Source of the DNA: Paulinella micropora
Taxonomy: Eukaryota > Cercozoa > Imbricatea > Euglyphida
Reading direction: 5' to 3'
Length of the DNA: 64,000 bases
Assembly (NCBI GenBank): GCA_009731375.1
Contig: BJOX01000001.1
Location: forward strand, 1,135,489-1,199,488
The translations under genes and the position numbers were made by a program. How positions within the stretch are numbered: position 1 is the first letter of the stretch; every line of letters begins with the position of its first letter. The notes below the pieces were generated by a model. It was not told where the DNA came from and searched no databases. It saw only the letters and a list, made by a program, of their open reading frames with translations. This document shows, piece after piece, positions 43,961-55,460 of this stretch.

Positions 43961-44308
43961 AAAGCATTCATATACTTGAGTTTTATACCACATAGCATCA
44001 TTTGAGCAGATTAAAGGAACCGCATCATCAAAACTAACACACCAATCACTCATTGGCTTATATACACATTTAAATTTAGTTTCTATTCCTTGCTTTATAC
44101 AATAAGCACAACTCTCATTCTTTTTTTCGCTTACCCGTGAGTAAAAGTCGCAGGCCGTCCGACCTAACACAGACCACATAAACAAAAATATTAAAATCAT
44201 TTTTTTATATATTATACAAAATATATGATGACGGAGCACAAATACCAAAAGATTATTTTTCTGAGCAATGATTTTGTGGGAAGCAAAACATTTAATAAAA
44301 ATATTCAA
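43952..44308 (-). CDS. Small secreted Cys-rich protein
   Basis: Homologue of 10912-11175. The best start is probably the internal Met before ILIFLFMWSVLG (a signal-peptide-like stretch). Cysteines in TACDFYSRVS, YCIKQGIETKFKCVYKPMSDWC and YEC are conserved. The 5' part overlaps the start of the divergent gene at 44228, so the long N-terminal extension is unlikely. Confidence 0.65.
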   Translation of the reverse strand: MNIFIKCFASHKIIAQKNNLLVFVLRHHIFCIIYKKMILIFLFMWSVLGRTACDFYSRVSEKKNESCAYCIKQGIETKFKCVYKPMSDWCVSFDDAVPLICSNDAMWYKTQVYECFDF

Positions 44309-44587
44309 ATGTCATTCACACCAACCAAAATGAATCTTAAGTTTATTCATTATACGAACGACCAGACGGAAACCAAAACCAGAATTCTTCATGTGGACAG
44401 AATTGGAATTATCGGCACATTCGCTGATAGTAATATAGCAAACATTTCAAACCTTAGTTATAATTTAGGTGTCGTTGGATGGAAGGACGGACAATATACA
44501 TTTAAAGTCCTTGAAACTGACAGCGGAAATATTGATGCAGGAAATTTAGCCGGCCGAATTGTTATATGCTTAGAGTTTTTGGCTTAA
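44228..44587 (+). CDS. Small conserved virion-type protein
   Basis: Intact, 119 aa: MTEHKYQKIIFLSNDF, then FTPTKMNLKFIHYTNDQ, DRIGIIGTFADS and ICLEFLA at the end. It is the reference for the frameshifted copy at 11174. All-beta appearance, immediately upstream of the ATPase (10 bp). No family is recognised. Confidence 0.7.
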   Translation: MTEHKYQKIIFLSNDFVGSKTFNKNIQMSFTPTKMNLKFIHYTNDQTETKTRILHVDRIGIIGTFADSNIANISNLSYNLGVVGWKDGQYTFKVLETDSGNIDAGNLAGRIVICLEFLA

Positions 44588-44597
44588 TAATATAGCA

Positions 44598-45411
44598 ATG
44601 GAGAAAATTAGCAATGTAAAAGTTAAGCCTGTAAAGCAGGAAAGCGAAGGAAACAAAAAAGCAAAAGGTTCTAAATTATTTAATGAGCCCTATTCCAATA
44701 TATTTCTGCTTGCCCGTAAGAAGAGCGGGAAAACGACAGCACTATTTGAAATACTGAAACGGACTACAAACAGAAAAACCCGTATTGTAATTATCGCTTC
44801 AACAATTCACAAGGACTACATTTATAAAGCAATGGTAAAGCACTTCAAGAACAGGGGAAACCCAATGGCTATATATACCTTTCTCAAATCAGATGGTATA
44901 AATGTGATAGACTATGAACTTGACAAACTGAACAGGCAGGACGAGCAACACGAAGGAGAAATAAAACAGGACAAAGAGGAAATAGAGAAACCACAATTTT
45001 TATACTTTGGAAAAGAAAAGAAAAAGAGGGAGGTGAGAAGAAAGAGAGACCAAGTATGTATATTTCACCAGAGGTTGTTTTTATTTTGGACGATTTAGGA
45101 AGTGGATTAAGAGATAAATCCGTGAGCGATTTGTTAAAAAAGAACAGACACTATAAAAGTAAGGTTATTATGTCAAGTCAGTATCTGAACGACCTACGGC
45201 CAGAAGCCATTAAGCAGTTAGATTATTTATTAATCTTTCCGGGTCAGTCTCAGGACAAAATGGAACTAGTGTATAAACACTTAGACCTATCTTTTGATTT
45301 GATTATTTTCTTCAAAAGTATCACGAAGCAACAAAGGAGAGATTTAACTTTCTTTATGTTTCAAGTGTTGATGATGAGTTAAGAAAAAGTTTTGCCTATC
45401 GCATGAAATAA
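44598..45411 (+). pseudogene. Genome-packaging ATPase, frameshifted
   Basis: The ATG at 44598 gives MEKISNVKVKPVKQ, Walker A ARKKSGKTT and a variable acidic linker. The frame shifts near 45045 (the Arg-rich KKKREVRRKRD region) into the reading with Walker B VVFILDDLG, and shifts again near 45300. Otherwise it is closely similar to the open gene at 11542-12348. Confidence 0.88.
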
Positions 45412-45468
45412 TATTTTTAGATTATTATTTTTTTTTTGCTGAAAAGATTTTTAAAATCTTTCTAATAT

Positions 45469-45783
45469 ATGCCAGTATCACCAGTGATAATTTCACAACC
45501 ATCAGGATATAACATCGGATACAATCCATCAATGCCACAGAAGGGAGGAAAAAAGAAAACTAAGAAGAAGGGATGTGGACAAAAGGGAGGAAAGATTAAC
45601 TGGGCTAAGGTCGGAAAAACGGCCTTGGCTGTTAATAAATTCCTTCGCGATATTAATAAGGTAATCTCTAGAACTGCGGGGGCATTGAGTAGCATTGGGG
45701 TGCCTTACGCAGGTAGTGTTAGTGCTACAGCATCAAAACTCAGATATGGTAAGCAACAAGGAGGTGCTGTAAAGTTTCGCTGA
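45469..45783 (+). CDS. Small basic core-like capsid protein
   Basis: 104 aa, counterpart of 12549-12860, nearly identical through KINWAKVGKTA and diverged in the next 40 residues, with the same Gly/Lys-rich end (YGKQQGGAVKF). The stop TGA at 45781-45783 is the beginning of the hairpin at 45782. Confidence 0.65.
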   Translation: MPVSPVIISQPSGYNIGYNPSMPQKGGKKKTKKKGCGQKGGKINWAKVGKTALAVNKFLRDINKVISRTAGALSSIGVPYAGSVSATASKLRYGKQQGGAVKFR

Positions 45784-46030
45784 TAGTTATCAACTACACT
45801 CTCGTTGCTACCGCAACTCCCGTTTGTTTGGAGGGGGTTTCACCCCCTACCATACCCCCGCGGGTTTGGAAAGGGGCATAGCCCCTTCCATAACCATCGA
45901 AAACAGATTAATTTTTTCCCAAACCAAAAAAACGATGGTTTAGAATATAAACGAAGTGTTATAGCAAAATTCGCGGGCGAATTTTTTATAAGTGAGAGTG
46001 CGATAGCACGAAACGCAATTCTAAACTATC
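45782..46030. repeat. Nested post-stop hairpin and pre-start hairpin
   Basis: 45782-45898 has outer arms GATAGTTAT / ATAACCATC and two GC-rich inner hairpins (GGGGGT...ACCCCC-type and TGGAAGGGG-type). 45934-46030 has arms GATGGTTTAGAAT / ATTCTAAACTATC and ends 6 bp before the ATG at 46037. Inner sequence differs from element 1 while arm polarity is kept. Confidence 0.75.
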
Positions 46031-46036
46031 TATAGA

Positions 46037-46453
46037 ATGGGTTCGGCTAAGACTAAGAAGGTGAAAAAGGCAAAAGTCCGTCCACCTCGGGTTTATAGGA
46101 ATAAGAGCGGGAGACCTTATATTATCCAGAAGGGTAAAAAATATTATCTTAATTTTGGTAAGAAAACAAATGATATGAGCACACTTCAAATCGTTAAGTT
46201 GTTTTTGAAATATATTGGTAAGCCGAGGCCACAAAGGCAAGGCCGCAAACCGAGGGAAAAAATAATCAAATCTGATTTCAATCGTCTTGAACATGAGAAC
46301 AGAAACCAGATACAAAGCAACTTACAAAAGAAATATGACATGATGCACGAGCAGGAGGAAAAGGAAAAGAAGAAAAAGGATGAGATAGAAGAAGAAAAGA
46401 AAAGGCTAGAAAGAAAAGACAGAGCCGATGCCGAGGAACAAAAAAAGAAATAA
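46037..46453 (+). CDS. Basic coiled-coil protein upstream of protease
   Basis: 138 aa. A Lys-rich start is followed by KVRPPRVYRNKSGRPYIIQK, a folded segment TLQIVKLFLKYIG and a highly charged coiled coil. Intact, whereas the element 1 copy (12976-13408) is frameshifted. The stop overlaps the next start as TAATG, implying translational coupling or a programmed shift that fuses it to the coiled-coil/protease protein. Confidence 0.65.
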   Translation: MGSAKTKKVKKAKVRPPRVYRNKSGRPYIIQKGKKYYLNFGKKTNDMSTLQIVKLFLKYIGKPRPQRQGRKPREKIIKSDFNRLEHENRNQIQSNLQKKYDMMHEQEEKEKKKKDEIEEEKKRLERKDRADAEEQKKK

Positions 46454-47944
46454 TGGACAGGGAACATAAAAGAGAACTAGCGGATATTAATGAACGAGAA
46501 GAACAAAAAGCCAGAGAACTAAGAAGGGAGCAAAAACTCATAGAAGATGTAAAATATGAAGAAGACAGAAAAAATAGGATACAAGCATTACCACCGCCAC
46601 CACAATATCAATATATTATGCCACCGCAACAGGGGCAGCAACAAGTTCAGGCACAAGCACAATATCAGGCACCACAAGTTCAGGGTGTACATCCGCTAGA
46701 ACTAAAAGAGGCGGAAAAGTTGATTAGAGATGCTGGTTATGGTGATGATTTCCTGAGCGGATTAAGAGACGAAGGCAAAATACAACTAGCAGAGGATATA
46801 AGAAAATATATGAATGTAGGCTCCAAAATAGAAGAAGTTAAAAAACACCTTGAACAAGCCGAAGAAACCAATAAAAAGGCTCAAAAGATGAACCAAAATT
46901 TAGGAAACCAACTAGGGGAGGCTAAATAAAAGGCAATGTTAAAGAATGGATTGTCAAAGTAATATTGAAAAAAAACTGACTATTAAAATTCTTGGTGAAG
47001 CATTAAGGGAAAAATTTAAAAATGAAGGCCACGATGTTAAAGGTTGGAACCAAAGGGCATCATGGATAATAGACAAAATTGTAGAACATAAAATAAATGT
47101 AGGAAATGAAAAGAATGAAGTAAAAAGGAAACTCGCAGAATATTTGGGATTACAAACGGGAACTGGTTTAGAAGATTTGATTAATAAAGTGTTTTCCGTA
47201 GAAAACATTAAAAAGTATTTATCACGAAAAGAATGGGTTCATTCAATGAGAAAAAAAAGATTATGTTAATGCTCTTATAAATAAATGCAGAAATGAACAG
47301 CAACCGGAGCCACAGCAACCGGAGCCACAGCAACCGGAGCCACAGCAACCACAGCCACAGCAAGAGCCAGAGCCACAGCATCCAGAGCCCGAGCCAGAGC
47401 CACAACAATCAGAGCCAGAGGAGCCACAGCAACCAGAGCCAGAGGAGCCACAGCCACAGCAAGAGGGAGAGGGACGGGGACTAATGACTAATGAAATAGA
47501 TGACATAATGAAAAAATATGGATGGTATCTCGGAGCAATAGCCAGTGATGAAATCTACAAGTTGAAGCCCGGAAGCAGAAAGCGATATGGATTTATTATG
47601 AATTTGGACAATCGCAAACAAGCGGGGTCTCATTGGATAGCAGTGTGGATAAGTCTAGATAAAGACAGGAGTGTTGAAGTCTATGACCCTTAGCACTTTA
47701 TGAACCTACTGAAGACTTTCAACAACAAATGAAACAACTAATTGACCAAAGTAATCCCGATAGTTATTTGTTAATCAAGGTCAATCAAGTAAAGCAGCAA
47801 TCAAACACCTCACACACGTGCGGTTGGCATAGTGTGAGATTTTTAATGGAGCGAGCGAAAGGAAACCGGTTTAAGTTTGCTAGTGGCTATACAGACTTAA
47901 AAGAAGAAGAAGCGGAAAAATTAAAAGCACAGACATTTATCTGA
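46453..47944 (+). pseudogene. Coiled-coil / adenain-like cysteine protease, split by frameshifts
   Basis: Three pieces correspond to the single 567-aa gene of element 1. 46453-46929 is coiled coil and Pro/Gln-rich; 46946-47269 is helical; a Gln/Pro/Glu repeat (QPEPQ units, 47290-47460) leads to the protease from 47484. His codon 47631-47633 in GSHWIAVW and Cys codon 47819-47821 in TCGWHS are conserved. A one-base loss in the C run near 47690 moves the frame between the His and Cys parts. Confidence 0.83.
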
Positions 47945-47966
47945 AATATTATTTATATGATATACA

Positions 47967-48775
47967 ATGGAGTATAAGGGAGGCCGTGCGAGTGGTATCT
48001 GTTACATAAATAGCAAAAACAGAATAACTGGCACAGATAGCGACTTTACACACGAAGTCAATATAAAGGGGCTAGACAATCCCACACATTGTAAAATTCT
48101 TCATATCTATGTGCCGAAGTCATATTACTCTGTGGCTTCACCATATAATACTTTTACTCTTAGCGAAGACGGGTATGAGGCTTTAATTACGATACCTGAG
48201 GGAAACTACACAATGAACAATCTAAAAATTAAGTTGTCGGAGGTGCTAACCGCAGACAGCCCAAATAATTATACTTATGTTGTATCCAGTAATAATACCA
48301 ACATAGACCCAGAGAATGGTAAATTAACATTCAGTGTGTCAGAGAATAAAGGAATTCAACCTCGGTTTATATTTGATGATGATACCCGCATTCACGAGGT
48401 TATGGGGTTTGATAGAAATTCAACAGCCTTCTTCGTCAATAAAAACCTAAGGTCGCAGAATGTCATAATATTGACGGGCGAAAAAACATTGTATTTACAA
48501 AGCGATATGGTGGGGGAGGGTGATAACCACGTCTTACAGGAGATATACACGGCGAATGAAATTCCATTTGGTGCCATTATATACGACGGAAGTGGGTCTG
48601 AGTATGGTAAGAAATTATCCGCCAGTTCAAATAATGGATATAGGTTTTATTTTACAGACGAAAACGATCAGGCTATAAATCTTAATGGTTTGGGAGTCGT
48701 TATTTGTTGATTTACAGAGAGACTAATTATTTTAATTTATTTACATCATTTTTTAATTTGTTAAAATCTAGATGA
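47967..48775 (+). pseudogene. Penton-type minor capsid protein, frameshift near C-terminus
   Basis: Open for 247 codons from MEYKGGRASGICYINSKNR. It has the DSDFTHEV, IPEGNYT and FDDDTRIHEVMGFDRNS blocks of polinton minor capsid proteins. A shift near 48705 separates the conserved YRETNYFNLF tail. The final TGA (48773-48775) overlaps the hairpin at 48774. Confidence 0.83.
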
Positions 48776-48883
48776 TATTTGAATTGCACTTCGTGCTACG
48801 CACTCTCGTTTATTGTCAAACATCGTTTTTTAAACTTTAATGGCTTACGATGTTTTATGATGACGAAGTCAGAATAAAATATC
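48774..48883. repeat. Hairpin pair between penton and major capsid genes
   Basis: 48774-48824 has arms GATATTTGA / TCAAACATC, beginning in the penton stop codon. 48849-48883 has arms GATGTTTTAT / ATAAAATATC. In element 1 the same intergenic place has no hairpin pair, so these units can be gained or lost between otherwise conserved genes. Confidence 0.78.
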
Positions 48884-48975
48884 AATTAATTTAATTTTAG
48901 AATTATTTATTTTTTCTATAAATATATTCTGGTGAATTAATTAATTTACACTTTTTCAAAAAACCTAAAAACAAA
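48884..48975 (+). promoter_or_regulatory. Conserved AT-rich leader upstream of major capsid gene
   Basis: Near-identical to 16127-16215, including TATAAATATATT at 48917-48928, 47 bp before the ATG. The upstream hairpin pair is absent from element 1, yet this leader is retained, supporting a separate function. Confidence 0.55.
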
Positions 48976-50383
48976 ATGCCAACAGAACACGGAGGTGAAC
49001 TAGATTTTTCTAGAACTGACTACATCAGTGCTTTGTATCGTTTGAATAAACTAACTCCGCGAGAAGGTGCGGGAGCTATTACTGTTACTCGCTCTGTCTT
49101 GAGTTTTACTTATGCACCACCAGCAATTGCAGCGAACTATAACAAATGCTATATGGATTGTCTGGCTCCTATTAGACAAATTCAACTTCAAACCCGTAGC
49201 GGTGTTTATCTGCGTGATGTAAACGAAGTTGGTAATTTATAAAGATTATTTGCAAGGCTGAAACTTCTATGAAGGACTTTCTAACACTTGAAAACCACGA
49301 TAATGGAAGTGGTGCGGGATGTATGCTTCAAAGGTGTAATGCTGATGGTAAGATTAATATCTCAACTTCGCAAATAGTAAAGGAGGCTTTTGGAACAACA
49401 ATGACAGATGTAGGTGGAGATGTTGCCGTTAGTGTTAAGGCTATGTTTGGTGAACCTGTTGTTAATTCCCGTCGCCATAATGATGCCTGTATCGCGGACG
49501 GAAGTGGGCAACTCTCTGTCGTCAATATCGCTTACAACGAGCCTAAGTATTTCTCTGGCGGTTCTATTACTTCTGCTGAGCCTGCCATCAGTGTTAAGAT
49601 AAATCTGGGTATGCTTTACAATACTATTTTTGCTCTTGATAAGACTATTATGTTTCCAGAGATTTTGAATATGCGGATTGTGTGGCAACAGACCCCTATA
49701 ATTTATTATTACAACAACGACCCCTTATCAATTGCAGGCGGAGCGCTTGTTGCTGTGCTGGTAATGTAAGTGTTTCTAATCTTAACTTGTTCCTTGCGGT
49801 AGAGACTAATCCCGATGTCATTCAATCAATTCAACAAAAAGTGGCGAGTGATGAAGGTATGAGTTTTAATATTGATTATCCTTATGTTTATAAAAATTCC
49901 ATTGCTCAATCCACTACACAAAATATCATTCTCCGCTTTGATAGGGGACATGGTAAAAGGTTAAAGAAAATTTATCACACACTCTTTAACAACACAGAAA
50001 ACAAGAATACTGCTTATGATATTGATAACAGAGCAAACGCTAAGACTACCAGTTTTCACACCACACTTGACGGGGCACGACTTCAGGAATTTGAAATATT
50101 TCCCGCTAGTTTTGAAAATTATATGTGCTTGAAACCTAAGCTTGAAGGTTATGTTTTGATGAATTCAAATGTGTATCAATACAACTGGTTCTGGGTTGAT
50201 ACTTGGGATAATACCCGCCCGCTGTGGAGCAAAGACCAAAATGAAGTTAGCGGGCTTGAACTTTCCAATGAGAGGCGATGGGAGTTCATTAGCACTACAC
50301 AGAATAATGCTCACCAGCACGTAAGTGTAGCAATCACTCAGCGGGAGGTTCAGGTTAAGTCAAATATAATTTCCATTTCATAA
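48976..50383 (+). pseudogene. Major capsid protein (double jelly-roll), broken
   Basis: Starts MPTEHGGELDFSRTDY. About 20 residues present in element 1 are missing near 49085. The frame shifts near 49235 and again in 49690-49765. The C-terminal part from LFLAVETNPDVIQS to the last codons (QREVQVKSNIISIS) is open. The motifs LQTRSGVYL, LDKTIMFPEIL and NIDYPYVYKN match element 1. Confidence 0.85.
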
Positions 50384-50397
50384 ACACACAATCAGCC

Positions 50398-50531
50398 AAA
50401 ACAAAAAATTAAAAAAATTTAGATTTATTTTTTCATTCAATATAACACATTTGTTTTTGAGGCACAAAACAAAAAATTAAAAAAAATTTAGATTTATTTT
50501 TTCATTCAATATAACACATTTGTTTTTGAGG
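50398..50531. repeat. Tandem duplication of the promoter-proximal segment
   Basis: A unit of about 66 bp (TTTAGATTTATTTTTTCATT within it) is present twice in direct tandem, with one A-run length difference, just before the ATG at 50550. Element 1 has an unrelated leader with a hairpin here. Confidence 0.85.
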
Positions 50532-50549
50532 TAGTCAAAAACAAAAACA

Positions 50550-51841
50550 ATGACTACACACCAGAGAAATTTAATCGCGCAAAATCCAGACGGAGACTTT
50601 ATAAATGTCAAAGTAGGATATGATGGTGGTATTAAAAATGATAATATGAAAACTGGTTTTGGAGACACACTAGTTGGACAATTAAATCCAGTTGTTCAGG
50701 AAATCTTTCCATACACTATTAATACCAGGGTATGGACTAAAACAGAAACAAAATCTTCTGTGTCATTTTTGAATAATATGGCAGAATTAAAAACTCAAGC
50801 CAATAACAAGGCGAATGCTATCCTAACAAGTAAAAGAAGAATAAAATATCGGACGGGTATGGAGTTGTTGGTCGCTTCACTGCTATATGGACAACTGATG
50901 ACACAAAAACCTATTATTCGTGTGTAGGAATTGGTGAAAGTGATTTTTCAAATGATTTTTATTTTTATGAAACTAATGTCGGGATGAGTATTCTACAAGC
51001 AAAATGAGGGGCTACAACTTTTATTCAACAAGCAAACTGGGATGACCCGTGCAATGGAATAAAAGATATGTATGTTATTGATTGGAGTAAAGGAAATGTA
51101 TTCCAAATTCAATTTCAATATTTAGGCTTTGGTGCTATAAGGTTTTCTATTGAAAATCCTACGACAGGAGAATTTCAATTAGTCCATACTATTAAATATG
51201 TGAATACCAACACAGGTACAAGTCTAAGAAACACTACTTTACCATTTACTGCACTAATAAGGAATGATGCTTCTACTGGAATTCAAACTCTTAAAACAGC
51301 GAGTGTTGGATTATTTATTGAAGGAAGTAATACAATAAACACGAGTATAACAAACGAATTGGAAGGAAGTAAAGCAGCAAACACGACTGAAAGCCCTATT
51401 ATTAGTATCAGGAATAAAGCAACATTTGATGCGGGCGGTGCTAATTTAACAAATTATTCAAATGTTTATCACACTTTGATAAGTATTACGAATGAAGATA
51501 GTAANNNNNNNNNNTACACTTTGATAAGTATTATGAATGAAGATAATAAGGAGTGTGTAGTAAGGATGATATTAAATGGAACACTAACTGGAGCAGGTTT
51601 TGCGGATGTTGATTCTAAGTATTCAATTGTAGATACTGATACAAAGGTGAGTGCAGTTGCCAACGGAACAACAATTTTTAAATTTTTCGTAAATTCTCAA
51701 TCAACTCAACAAATAAATCTTAGAAATTATGATATATATCTGTCTCCTAGTGATATATTAACTTTTACACAGAAATCCGTCGGCACTGTCAATAATGGTT
51801 CAAATGTTAATGTTATCGCTAACTTCATAGAAGACCAATAA
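50550..51841 (+). pseudogene. Large beta-rich virion protein, broken and with assembly gap
   Basis: Counterpart of 17871-19109. Starts MTTHQRNLIAQNPDGDFIN, with a frameshift near 50865 inside the RTGMxxVARFT block, a TGA near 51006, then open 51068-51841. Ten N at 51505-51514 are flanked on both sides by nearly the same 30 bases (ACTTTGATAAGTATTA), so the two contigs overlap and about 35 bases are probably duplicated artificially. Confidence 0.65.
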
Positions 51842-51956
51842 AGAAAAAAAAATAATTTAAGACAATGTTATATCAAAGAATTTTTTATGTCATCCACATT
51901 TTAGCACCATGGCTGGTGAACTAACCATTCAAGGTATGGTTTATCAATCTTCGCTA

Positions 51957-52352
51957 CTACATCTTCAATTTTTGTGTGTGCATATTTTCCTTATTGAAGA
52001 ACGATATCTTTTTTGTTATACATACTTCGTGTGTAGCATTCGCTGTATATCCTTCGTCTGTAGCATTCGCTATCTCTTCATCTACATTTGCCTTTATTTC
52101 AGCGATACCTGTCTCACTCACAACAAGATCTGTTTCCTTAAATTGTGTGCTTGGTTCCTCCATTATAATTTTTGCTAGTGTAGCCTCCAACGAAATAACT
52201 ACTTTCACGTTGTAGCCCCTCGGCTTGTATTTTTCATAGAAAGAAACAATGTCAGGTTTAGTATATTTAATCGTGGGCTTTTTAATTTCGCTGTCAATGT
52301 TACATTTTTCAATTTCATTCAAGTAGTCTTGTTTGGTGTTCAGGTCAGTCAT
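51957..52352 (-). CDS. Conserved hypothetical protein
   Basis: The probable start is ATG 52352 (MTDLNTKQDYLNEIEKCN). It shares SEIKKPTIKYTKPDIVSFY and the ETGIAEIKANV block with element 1 (19140-19526). The C-terminal 20 residues differ, probably after a small frameshift. The open frame further upstream belongs to the end of the DUF3820-like gene. Confidence 0.55.
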   Translation of the reverse strand: MTDLNTKQDYLNEIEKCNIDSEIKKPTIKYTKPDIVSFYEKYKPRGYNVKVVISLEATLAKIIMEEPSTQFKETDLVVSETGIAEIKANVDEEIANATDEGYTANATHEVCITKKISFFNKENMHTQKLKM

Positions 52353-52379
52353 GATATACAAAGATTTAAAAAAATCTTT

Positions 52380-52680
52380 TAGCAAAATAATTTTATTGTA
52401 AATATTTTTTACTTCACTTTTAATGTTTGTAAATTTATCAAACCAAGGTTGTTTCATAAACCATTCAAGATATGGCTTATCAATAGTTGCAACATCTTGA
52501 ATTTTTTTCCTTTGTATTTGCCAAACAGAAAAACATCGGTTGGCGTTACTTATATACTTTTTCCGATGGCATTATTTCTTCATCAATTATCTGTTGAACA
52601 TCTCTTACTGAAAAGAATTCCTTATTCTTCTCAATTGAAAGTTTTCCAAATTTTTCACATAGTCTGGTGAGGGTGGTCAT
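52380..52680 (-). pseudogene. DUF3820-like protein, frameshifted
   Basis: The ATG at 52680 gives MTTLTRLCEKFGKLSIEKNK. The frame is lost near 52550, and the conserved GKYKGKKIQDVATID and YLEWFMKQPWF blocks appear in other frames down to about 52390. It is the last gene before the right TIR. In element 1 its homologue is followed by PolB instead. Confidence 0.6.
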
Positions 52681-52725
52681 CTGTCTATATATGGACTGGT
52701 AAAAATTTTTATGGAAAAAATTAAT

Positions 52726-53035
52726 TAATCAAACTCGCAATAGGGAGGACGTTTAATTTTTTCAAAAAAGATAACTAAGTTCAGCACAGCAGTAAAAACT
52801 AAGAAACTGGTTTTAATGTTTCTTAGTGTTTATTTAGCAAAAGATAGATAAGTTATCATTTTTTAGAGTTTGAGAGAAATTCAAATATAGAATATTTAAG
52901 ACTTAATGATTGTTATATTGAATTTGGATAAAATTATGTATATTTTTATTGAAATTAATAGTAAGACTAATTTATATAAAAATAGCATTATTTTATATAA
53001 AAAGATAAGTGTGCTATAGTAATACCTATAGTAGT
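52726..53035 (-). repeat. Right terminal inverted repeat, element 2
   Basis: Reverse complement of 32911-33220. It ends at ...CTATAGTAGT, followed directly by GACGTG (53036-53041), the second copy of the target duplication. Confidence 0.93.
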
Positions 53036-53041
53036 GACGTG

Positions 53042-53606
53042 AAAAAAACAAAACTGATCAACTTACTCCTACGGGTCCTACGAATGTCCCCAGCTACTTA
53101 CTTTTGCAATCCAACACCTACAGCGAACACAAGCTCAATCAGATCACCTTCACCACCCCTCTGAAACCGAGGACCTTTTTAAAAAAGACCGACTTTTGCG
53201 TGTGGGTGGATCCGTCGGGGAAAATAGGAATTATCTGGGAAATTGGTAGAAAAAACAAATTGTGAAGATAAAACTCACGCCAAAAGAAAATGCTTCAACC
53301 GACGACAACCGGTACCAGCAACCAAAAACAACCCACATTAACGTTAACAACCGGTACCGGTACCAACAACAACCAAGAACAGCCAGATATCACAACATAT
53401 CACAACAACAACCACAACGACAACCACAACAAGGTCTGACATTGCGGGTTACGGCGGGTTACGCTACCATATGTGACACACGAGGCCATCAGGCCAAGAC
53501 TGTTGCTTCCGAAGGGAGGCCCCGCGGCCTAGAGCGGCCGCCGGAGGCGAATTTTTTTTTGGATTCCTTATGAAAAAATGAAAATTTTATTTCCGAATGC
53601 TGTTAA
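53042..53606. other. Host flank with GC-rich dispersed repeat
   Basis: Positions 53165-53213 are the inverted counterpart of 31471-31510. Positions 53515-53606 hold a GC-rich repeat (GGCCCCGCGGCC ... GCCGGAGGCGAATTTTTT) that recurs at 55185-55261; each copy runs into (TTG)n. No supported gene. Confidence 0.6.

Positions 53607-55460
<1,854 letters not shown>

Larger units (their letters stand above)
32911..53035. mobile_element. Polinton/Maverick-like virus-like element 2
   Basis: A 20.1-kb unit with 310-bp TIRs and 6-bp duplication GACGTG. From the integrase rightwards it is collinear with element 1; its left arm carries a different PolB. It contains N gaps at 43131-43140 and 51505-51514 and a copia fragment beside the first gap. 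Many genes are broken by indels and substitutions. Confidence 0.93.
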
